Source of the DNA: JAUWCW01 sp030609125 [NCBI: Candidatus Rokuibacteriota bacterium]
Lineage (GTDB): Bacteria > JAUVQV01
Direction of reading: 5' to 3'
DNA length: 11,030 nucleotides
NCBI GenBank assembly: GCA_030609125.1
Contig: JAUWCW010000037.1
Span: 1-11,030 of the forward strand
Part shown: in pieces, positions 6,245-11,030 of the stretch
Layout of the letters: each line of letters opens with the position of its first letter
Numbering within the stretch: position 1 is the first letter of the stretch
The notes under the pieces: model-generated
What the model was told of the DNA's origin: nothing
Seen by the model: the letters and a program-made list of their open reading frames with translations, nothing else
Databases searched by the model: none
Program-made: the position numbers and the translations under genes

Positions 6245-7026
6245 GATTTCAGGTAACGCCTGTTGGTCCACATCATCTCGCGGATCTCGTCCAGATACCG
6301 GAATGTTCTTTCCGAGTACCGGGGAAGGCCCTCGGCGAGGCTGAAGCCGTCGGGGTCCTTTCCTTCAAGGCGCTGGAACATCCGCATGAGGCGGAACCTC
6401 CGGTAGGCGTCGTTGGTGTTCAGGTTGTGGATGTAGCTTCGCACCGACTCCGCGGCGCTGTCGAATCTCCTCACCTCGTACACGGCGCCGGCTTCGCGAC
6501 GGACGGGAACGATGCCGCACCCCTGGGTGAAGCATCTTTGCCCGTAGAGGTTGCTGCCCTCCCTGGCGAAGCGTGACGTTCCCCACCCGGACTCCTTGGC
6601 GGCCTGCACCAGCGCCAGGTTGAGGGGGACCATGTCCACGCGTCTCAGAAGGTTCTCCCAGAGGGAAGGATCGCCCGCGGCCGGGCCGCTCACCCCGTAC
6701 TCTTCCAGGACGCCCTCGAGCCACTTGATGTCCGTCCACGAGACAGCCGTCTTTGCCCGGTGCTCCCCGTAGAGCCGCAGAATCATCCGGCGCCGCTCCA
6801 TGACCCGCCTGTTCTCCTCCTCGACAAGGGGGCGAAGGAAGGCGAAAAACTTTTTCTTTCTTTCACCGGCGTCCTGAATGGCGTGGAAATCGGGCAGGAT
6901 GGCGGTCGGCAGCGGAAACCGGACTTTCGCCTCCTCGCGGCAGCCGGGGAAGAGAAAAAGCACTGCCGTCACCAGGATCACCCCCGTGCGACAGCCCTGC
7001 AGTCCAGCCGGCATAGTCACCTTCAC
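6241..7026 (-). CDS. Bax-like lipoprotein N-acetylglucosaminidase
   Basis: The product is a 261-residue exported protein related to E. coli Bax (COG2992) and the wider glucosaminidase (GH73-like) fold. The N terminus is a lipoprotein signal: basic start, hydrophobic 15-27, lipobox FPGC with acylated Cys29. Residues 40-110 form a charged helical region (ERKKKFFAFLRPLVEEENRRV) typical of Bax proteins. The catalytic domain starts at about 130 (VPLNLALVQAAKESGWGTS, presumed general acid Glu145), continues through GSNLYGQRCFTQGCGIVP (157-174), and ends in YIHNLNTNDAYRRFR and a YSER-x-x-R-YLDEIR stretch. It probably cuts glycan strands of peptidoglycan from a membrane anchor. I use the GTG start at 7026, which has GAGGGG 6 nt upstream; an in-frame ATG at 7014 is an alternative. 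It lies 28 bp after the transglycosylase gene and overlaps the deacetylase by 4 bp. Confidence 0.88.
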   Translation of the reverse strand: MKVTMPAGLQGCRTGVILVTAVLFLFPGCREEAKVRFPLPTAILPDFHAIQDAGERKKKFFAFLRPLVEEENRRVMERRRMILRLYGEHRAKTAVSWTDIKWLEGVLEEYGVSGPAAGDPSLWENLLRRVDMVPLNLALVQAAKESGWGTSRFAREGSNLYGQRCFTQGCGIVPVRREAGAVYEVRRFDSAAESVRSYIHNLNTNDAYRRFRLMRMFQRLEGKDPDGFSLAEGLPRYSERTFRYLDEIREMMWTNRRYLKS

Positions 7027-7054
7027 GCGGAACCCCTCGGGAGAGGAGGCGCTC

Positions 7055-8134
7055 TCAGTTGATGCGGCGCACCGTCAGCCGCTGACCGGGATAGATGGTG
7101 GTCCTCGCCCCGAGGGAGTTCCAGCTCATCAGCTCATTCAGCCGCACGCCGTATTTATGCGCGATGGCAGAGAGGGTGTCCCCCCTGCGCACGCGGTGGT
7201 AGACCATCCTGGGCTCGGGGTGCTTCGCCTCCCAGCCGGCCAGCCCGCTCACAAAGGTGTCCCTTGCCGCCGCCGGGACCTTGACGGTGTACATCCCCTT
7301 CGGCAGGGACCCGCCCCGGATCCAGGCGTTGAGGCCCTTGATCGTCCGGTACGACACCCCCGACGCTTCGGCGATGGCCGACAGGGGAAGGCTCGCCCTG
7401 GCGACCTTCACTTCGACCGCGACGGCCTGCCCGGGGGGGTAAAGCCGCGCCTCGGTCATGTCGATACCGTAGTCGCCGGGATTTTCCAGGACCAGCTTGG
7501 CCGCCATGATCCGGAAGACGTAGCGCTCCGTCTCCCTCGGAAGCGACAGCCCGTAGAAGTCGTTCTCGCCCTGTTTCTCCATGTTCCCGGACACTCTCCG
7601 CTTGCCTGCGTTGTAGGCGGCCATGGCCAGCGGCCACGACCCGAAATCATCGTGCAGATCCTTCAGGTGTTTCAGCCCGGCGTCGGTGGATTCCTCCCAG
7701 TTCCTGCGGTCGTCCCGCCAGGAGTTTCGCTTCAGGCCGTAGGCCTTGCCCGTCCCGTACATGAACTGCCAGGGACCCACGGCCCGGGCGGAGCTGATCG
7801 CCTCGGCGCGCAGGTTGCTCTCCACCACGGGGACGTACCGCAGGTCGAGGGGGAGACCGCTCTTTCTGATCCTCTCCTCGATCATGGGGAAGTACCGCTC
7901 CTTGCGCTTGAACCAGAGCGAGGTGCTCACCGGGTTGGAGAGGATCACCATCAGCTCGATCTCCAGCCGCTCGGCGACGTCCTCCCGGTCGAGGGGCACT
8001 TTTTCGCCGCAGAACTCGAATTCCGCCGGCAGGGGGACCTTCATGAGGGAGCTGATGACCTCCCCCGGATCGGCCGGCGCCGCCGAAGAGTGAAAAAGCA
8101 CCGCCAAGCCCACGATCCATGCAAGTCTTTTCAT
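7055..8134 (-). CDS. MltD-like LysM lytic transglycosylase
   Basis: The product is a 359-residue exported lytic transglycosylase. A signal peptide occupies about 1-21 ([10 protein letters not shown] start, cleavage near PADP). The SLT family 1 domain spans about 85-220 with catalytic Glu105 in VPVVESNL, then [10 protein letters not shown] (116-125) and the [10 protein letters not shown] motif (172-181). A weak LysM-like segment follows (about 238-287), then a clear LysM (311-356: [18 protein letters not shown], ending YPGQRL) for peptidoglycan binding. The layout matches MltD, though shorter. It cleaves the MurNAc-GlcNAc bond to form 1,6-anhydro ends in the periplasm. I chose ATG 8134, preceded by AAGGA and starting a proper signal peptide, although the frame is open to 8398. 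It lies 55 bp behind the HExxH gene and 28 bp before the glucosaminidase, which attacks the same polymer. Confidence 0.92.
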   Translation of the reverse strand: MKRLAWIVGLAVLFHSSAAPADPGEVISSLMKVPLPAEFEFCGEKVPLDREDVAERLEIELMVILSNPVSTSLWFKRKERYFPMIEERIRKSGLPLDLRYVPVVESNLRAEAISSARAVGPWQFMYGTGKAYGLKRNSWRDDRRNWEESTDAGLKHLKDLHDDFGSWPLAMAAYNAGKRRVSGNMEKQGENDFYGLSLPRETERYVFRIMAAKLVLENPGDYGIDMTEARLYPPGQAVAVEVKVARASLPLSAIAEASGVSYRTIKGLNAWIRGGSLPKGMYTVKVPAAARDTFVSGLAGWEAKHPEPRMVYHRVRRGDTLSAIAHKYGVRLNELMSWNSLGARTTIYPGQRLTVRRIN

Positions 8135-8189
8135 AGTTCTTTCGTCCTTATCCGCGTTGACACATCCCCCGGCCGCCCCGTGCGGCGCG

Positions 8190-8738
8190 TCACCACTGCC
8201 TCGACCAGTAGTCGACCTCCCAGTACTCGCTCCGGAGCATCTCGTCGATGTCCAGCAGCGCGCTGTCGAGCCTGCCCAGGATCTCGTTCTGCTTCCGCAG
8301 ACAGAAAGTCTCCGCCTCCCGTCCCCGCCACGGCCTGCCCATGAGGTAGAGTTCCCGGTGCCAGGCCTCGTGGACGACGCCTCCCGCCAGCGCCTCAACC
8401 GCCTCGTTTCCCCCGGCCGCCGAGGTCATTCTGCCGCCGCCGATGTCCATGCCCGAGTGGCCGTTCAGGGTGATTCTCCTGATGTTCTTTCTCACGAAGT
8501 ACCAGTTGCGGGAGTCCCGCGCCTCGATGAGGTCGAGGGCCGCGCGGATCCGGGCTATGTAGTCGGGGGTACCCGTGATCTTTATCCCTTCGTGGTACTT
8601 CTGGTCGTACTGCCGTGCGACGGCCTGCATCTTTTCGTAGTTCTCACCGAAATAGGGCTCCACCGCCCCGATCCCGGGGCGTGATGCGCCCATGCAGCAG
8701 ATGCCGGCCGCGACAAGCAGCAGAATTCTGATCTTCAT
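8190..8738 (-). CDS. Small exported HExxH protein, possible zinc metallopeptidase
   Basis: I do not recognise a named family. The product is 182 residues with an N-terminal signal sequence ([17 protein letters not shown], hydrophobic 4-17). The cysteines at 14-15 do not form a canonical lipobox. The mature part starts with a helical charged region, then [15 protein letters not shown] (77-91), a glycine-rich stretch ([18 protein letters not shown], 93-110) and [10 protein letters not shown] (121-130). The last contains HEAWH (123-127), a match to the zincin HExxH motif, with acidic candidates for a third ligand at E141 and E143. A zinc peptidase acting in the periplasm is plausible but inferred. 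I chose the ATG at 8738, which starts the signal peptide and lies about 24 nt below a TATAAT; the frame extends upstream to 8819 without a convincing signal. The gene lies between lgt and the transglycosylase gene. Confidence 0.72.
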   Translation of the reverse strand: MKIRILLLVAAGICCMGASRPGIGAVEPYFGENYEKMQAVARQYDQKYHEGIKITGTPDYIARIRAALDLIEARDSRNWYFVRKNIRRITLNGHSGMDIGGGRMTSAAGGNEAVEALAGGVVHEAWHRELYLMGRPWRGREAETFCLRKQNEILGRLDSALLDIDEMLRSEYWEVDYWSRQW

Positions 8739-8760
8739 ATTGCCCAACTGCCCTTTCGCA

Positions 8761-8792
8761 CTTCCCGCATTATACCAAGAATATCCGGGAAG
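8761..8792. repeat. Inverted repeat flanking the -10 element upstream of the HExxH gene
   Basis: CTTCCCG (8761-8767) and CGGGAAG (8786-8792) form a perfect 7-bp inverted repeat with an 18-nt loop that contains the TATAAT. No U-tract follows, so it is not an evident terminator. Its position suits an operator. Confidence 0.4.
8769..8777 (-). promoter_or_regulatory. Extended -10 promoter element for the HExxH gene
   Basis: On the minus strand TGGTATAAT combines an extended -10 TGn with a perfect TATAAT (8769-8774). Transcription would start near 8762, about 24 nt before the ATG at 8738. The nearest TTGACA (8799-8804) is 24 bp upstream, too far for a standard -35, so the element would rely on the extended -10. 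It could drive the envelope-remodelling genes independently of lgt. Confidence 0.5.
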
Positions 8793-8798
8793 ACTCCC

Positions 8799-8828
8799 TG
8801 TCAAACGTTCTTCTGTCAAACGTTCTTC
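8799..8828. repeat. 15-bp perfect tandem repeat spanning the lgt stop codon
   Basis: TGTCAAACGTTCTTC occurs twice head to tail (8799-8813 and 8814-8828). The copy nearer the gene encodes the last residues of the Lgt-like protein and its TGA (8816-8818). The other copy repeats these codons in frame, with a second TGA at 8801-8803. On the minus strand each copy also contains TTGACA. Confidence 0.9.
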
Positions 8829-9598
8829 CCGAGGCGGACACTCCGGAAGAGGAGCAGAGAGCAGATGCCGAGAATGATCCAGCTCGTCATCTGGGGCGGC
8901 GCCGTCAGCCAGCCGCCATCGGCTGTCCGGTGACTGCCGGCCCTGAAGATCTCCACGAAGGGCCGAGCCAGCGCGTAGAGGACAAAGAAGAGCCAGACCA
9001 CCTCCCCGTCCTGCTTCTTTCTCCTGCGCATCCAGAGGAGGGCGAAGAACATCAGGAAGCCGACGGCGGCGAGATAGATCTGAGTGGGATGCACCGCCAC
9101 CCCCTCACCGAAGGCGCGGGCCGCCTGGGACCCGGGGGGGAAAACGACCCCCCAGGCCGCGTCCGTCGGCTTTCCGTAGCAGCAGCCCGCCGAGAAACAG
9201 CCCGCCAGGCGGTGGATGCCGTAGCCGAGCGCGACGTAGGGGGCGGCCACGTCGAGCACGCGGACCGCGGGAAGACGATAGAGGCGGGCGGCCAGAAAGA
9301 AGGCGGCGGCGCCCCCGATGACGCCTCCGTACCAGACGAGGCCCCCCCTGGCCAGAGACGACAGGTCGGTGAGCTCCTTCAGCCCCCCCGGCTCGAATAA
9401 TATGAAGAAGATCTTCGCCCCGAGGAGCGCCCCCACGAGGGTGACGATGCCGGCGGGGAAGATCTTCTCCCAGGGCAGGCCCTCCTTTTTCGCGCGGCGG
9501 GTGGTCAGCTCCAGTCCCAGGATGAACGCGACGGCCAGGACGAAGCCGTAAGTGTGAAACGCGAAACCGCCGGGGAGAGTGAAGAGAACAGGGTGCAT
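8816..9598 (-). CDS. lgt: Lgt-family prolipoprotein diacylglyceryl transferase (divergent active site)
   Basis: The product is a 260-residue polytopic membrane protein of the Lgt family, which transfers diacylglyceryl from phosphatidylglycerol to the lipobox cysteine of prolipoproteins. Visible landmarks are the N-terminal HTYG (15-18), GGLVWYGGVIGG (85-96, matching the HGG-x-IG region but with Tyr90 where E. coli has His103), HRLAGCFSAGCCYGKPTD (129-146, the GCF-x-x-GCCYG variant of the Lgt signature), HPTQIYL (170-176) and RPFVEIFR (212-219), with R212, E216 and R219 matching conserved C-terminal residues. About seven helices are expected. Next to GCF the Arg sits one residue further upstream than in the usual RxGCF form. 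The gene heads the minus-strand envelope cluster, which includes a lipoprotein substrate candidate. The ATG at 9598 has no good Shine-Dalgarno. Confidence 0.85.
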   Translation of the reverse strand: MHPVLFTLPGGFAFHTYGFVLAVAFILGLELTTRRAKKEGLPWEKIFPAGIVTLVGALLGAKIFFILFEPGGLKELTDLSSLARGGLVWYGGVIGGAAAFFLAARLYRLPAVRVLDVAAPYVALGYGIHRLAGCFSAGCCYGKPTDAAWGVVFPPGSQAARAFGEGVAVHPTQIYLAAVGFLMFFALLWMRRRKKQDGEVVWLFFVLYALARPFVEIFRAGSHRTADGGWLTAPPQMTSWIILGICSLLLFRSVRLGKNV

Positions 9599-9605
9599 GG
9601 TTCGT

Positions 9606-9633
9606 ATTGTGCCTTCACGCCGGATCCAGTCAA
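9606..9633 (-). promoter_or_regulatory. Candidate lgt promoter
   Basis: On the minus strand TTGACT (9628-9633) and CACAAT (9606-9611) are spaced by 16 bp. The -10 matches 4 of 6 positions and ends 7 nt before the ATG at 9598, so initiation would fall at or next to the start codon. Confidence 0.35.
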
Positions 9634-9662
9634 GAAGAAAGCCGATTGTCGGAGAGCTGTCG

Positions 9663-9677
9663 GAACGGATCCCGTTC
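9663..9677. repeat. 15-bp palindrome in the lgt / dehydrogenase divergent gap
   Basis: GAACGG-ATC-CCGTTC is a perfect inverted repeat with 6-bp arms and a 3-nt centre. It lies between the start sites of two divergent genes, about 30 bp outside the candidate lgt -35, and could be a repressor or activator site. Confidence 0.3.
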
Positions 9678-9731
9678 TGGCAGACACGAAACGGCTTCCC
9701 CGTGGTACCTTATCTGCGGGAGGGAGACGGA

Positions 9732-11009
9732 ATGATCTCGGACAGCTATGACGTCGTCATCGTCGGCACCGGCCCGGCCGGGCTGGGGGCCGCGTTTCAC
9801 CTCATCGAGAACGATCCCGCCCTGAAGGTCCTCCTGGTCGACAAGGAGAAGATCTGCTCCGGAGGCCTGCTCAACGACTGCAAGCAGAACTACACCTTCC
9901 CCATCGGCTTCGCCGAAGAGTACTGGAGCAAAGAGAGCGCCGAGGAGATCCTCGCCCAGGTCGAGAGGCACCTGCAGCCGGTCATCATGAAAAAGCACAA
10001 CCTGGAGCAGTACCGCCGGCGGGCCCGGCAAATCAGCGTCTCCCTCTGCGACGTGAGGCAGGCCCACGTGGGATCGGACAGGAGCAAGACGCTGATACGG
10101 CGGCTGCTGTCGGAGCTGGAGTCGATGGGCGTTCGGGTCGTGGTGAAAAAGGAGGTGGCCGAGGTCTTCAGCCGCGGCGGAAAAGCCGGCGTCGCCTTCA
10201 CGGACGGCGGGAAGGTATCCGCAAAGGCCGTCATCATCGCCCCCGGCAGGAAAGGGTTTCGCTTCCTCAAGCGGATCATGGAAGAGCTCGGGGTCGCCTA
10301 CGTGGACAACATCGTCGACATCGGAATCCGCCTGGAGACAAGAATCGAGAACTACTCCATCGTGCGGGATTACTACGATCCGAAGATCTACTTCGAGAAC
10401 GGTGTGAGGACCTTCTGCACCAATTCGGGCCTCGCCCGCGTCGTTCTTGAACAATACCAGGATTTCAAGCTCATCAACGGGCACGCCCTCTCGGCCGGTA
10501 GCCGGCGCAACGACCTGGTCAATTTCGCCCTCCTGAGGACGATCCGGCTGGAGGATCCCGTGCGCAGCGGCCACCAGATGGCGGTCTATCTCGGGCGCCT
10601 GGCCAACGAGATCGGCGGGGGAAAGCCGCTCATGCAGCGCGTGGGCGACTTCCGCATGGGAAAGCGCTCCCGGGAAGCGACCTTCACCCGGGACCTTTAC
10701 GACTTTGCCCCGACCTGCAGCGTGACCGCCGGCGACCTCGGCCTGGCCGTGCCCTCGAAGATCATGAAGGACCTCTGGGCGGCGCTGAAGAAGCTGGACA
10801 CCATCGTCCCCGGCGTCCTGCACCCGAGCACCATCATGTACTACCCGGAGATCAAGATGTACGCCAACAAGCCCGCCTTCCTGGACGAGCATTTCCAGGT
10901 GAAGGCCGGGATCTACATGATCGGCGACGGCGCCGGCACCTCGCGGGGGATAACGGGCGCGTGGGCAAGCGGCATCCGGGCAGCTCAGGGGATCCTGCGG
11001 CTTCTCTAG
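9732..11009 (+). CDS. FAD-dependent dehydrogenase, COG2509-like
   Basis: The product is a 425-residue soluble flavoprotein. The N terminus is a classic dinucleotide-binding fold: YDVVIVGTGPAGLGAAF (6-22, GxGxxG at 12-17), followed by the acidic end of the second strand (LLVDKEKI, 34-41). A second nucleotide-contact strand, KAVIIAPGRKG (165-175), and the C-terminal FAD-ribityl motif GIYMIGDGAGTSRGITGA (393-410) complete the FAD site. Between them lie segments typical of the uncharacterised COG2509 group, such as RTFCTNSGLARVV (226-238) and the GHALSAGSRRNDL stretch (250-262). The substrate and electron acceptor are unknown. I chose the ATG at 9732, which has GGGAGGGAG just upstream and begins the FAD fold directly; a longer in-frame start at 9579 would add 51 residues that look non-coding. 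It is divergent from lgt with a 133-bp gap. Confidence 0.9.
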   Translation: MISDSYDVVIVGTGPAGLGAAFHLIENDPALKVLLVDKEKICSGGLLNDCKQNYTFPIGFAEEYWSKESAEEILAQVERHLQPVIMKKHNLEQYRRRARQISVSLCDVRQAHVGSDRSKTLIRRLLSELESMGVRVVVKKEVAEVFSRGGKAGVAFTDGGKVSAKAVIIAPGRKGFRFLKRIMEELGVAYVDNIVDIGIRLETRIENYSIVRDYYDPKIYFENGVRTFCTNSGLARVVLEQYQDFKLINGHALSAGSRRNDLVNFALLRTIRLEDPVRSGHQMAVYLGRLANEIGGGKPLMQRVGDFRMGKRSREATFTRDLYDFAPTCSVTAGDLGLAVPSKIMKDLWAALKKLDTIVPGVLHPSTIMYYPEIKMYANKPAFLDEHFQVKAGIYMIGDGAGTSRGITGAWASGIRAAQGILRLL

Positions 11010-11030
11010 GTCAAATGCCCCACCTCCTCC

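Noticed and set aside
6878-8344. 488-residue plus-strand open frame
   Set aside because: Shadow of the glucosaminidase and transglycosylase genes: proline-, histidine- and arginine-rich with no domain motif. Similar long shadows at 777-1709, 3256-4389 and 9630-10892 were dropped for the same reason.
7055-8398. Longer transglycosylase frame starting at 8398
   Set aside because: The first 88 residues are Arg/Gly/Ser/Thr-rich, overlap the HExxH gene in another frame, and would bury the signal peptide. ATG 8134 has a ribosome binding site and begins a proper signal sequence.
9679-9697. sigma54-like TGGCA element upstream of the dehydrogenase
   Set aside because: The -24 TGG is present but the -12 half does not match TTGC at the required spacing.
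9579-11009. FAD dehydrogenase start at 9579
   Set aside because: It overlaps the lgt start, and the extra residues are basic and non-homologous in look. ATG 9732 has a good Shine-Dalgarno and starts the FAD fold.
11006-11030. Possible 3' end of a convergent minus-strand gene (would read EEVGHLT then TAG)
   Set aside because: Only 25 bases are available and all three frames are possible. The purine-rich GGAGGAGG could equally be chance, so this is not enough to call a gene.

Overview
The window is GC-rich, densely packed bacterial DNA with 12 protein-coding genes. No RNA genes, insertion sequences, CRISPR arrays or phage genes were seen. A diderm (Gram-negative type) host is indicated by an Lgt-family lipoprotein maturation enzyme, a lipobox-bearing Bax-type glucosaminidase, an MltD-type lytic transglycosylase and a hybrid PAS histidine kinase. 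The GCF-x-x-GCCYG version of Lgt, the kinase style and the uncharacterised FAD-dependent dehydrogenase resemble genes of Desulfobacterota/Deltaproteobacteria (perhaps the syntrophic or sulfate-reducing lineages). That placement is inference from family resemblance only.

Left part (1-2661): on the minus strand, an SGNH/GDSL hydrolase is followed by a 66-residue Cys/His-containing protein of unknown function with a near-perfect Shine-Dalgarno. Divergent from these, across a 122-bp regulatory gap, lies a plus-strand pair: a class-I O-methyltransferase of the dimerising small-molecule type and a FetB/UPF0014 membrane permease. The permease gene's 3' end overlaps convergently with the histidine kinase gene.

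Central part (2635-9598): seven consecutive minus-strand genes read, in transcription order, lgt-like > small secreted HExxH protein > MltD-like LysM lytic transglycosylase > Bax-like lipoprotein glucosaminidase > signal-peptide-bearing polysaccharide deacetylase > 93-residue three-helix membrane protein > hybrid histidine kinase (3 TM, PAS-PAS-HisKA-HATPase-REC). Gaps are short, and two junctions overlap (ATGA and TGATG). The theme is envelope remodelling: enzymes that cut or deacetylate wall glycans, the enzyme that lipidates lipoproteins, and a membrane sensor at the distal end. A promoter just before the 93-residue gene suggests the sensor pair can also be transcribed on its own.

Right part (9599-11030): a 133-bp divergent gap, then a plus-strand COG2509-like FAD-dependent dehydrogenase. 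The last 21 bases hold no assignable gene.

Most notable observations: (1) the small membrane protein looks like a free-standing relative of the kinase's own three-helix sensor region and is translationally coupled to it; (2) the envelope-remodelling gene set; (3) several promoter-like elements sit so close to start codons that transcripts would be nearly leaderless; (4) a 15-bp in-frame tandem duplication spans the lgt stop codon.
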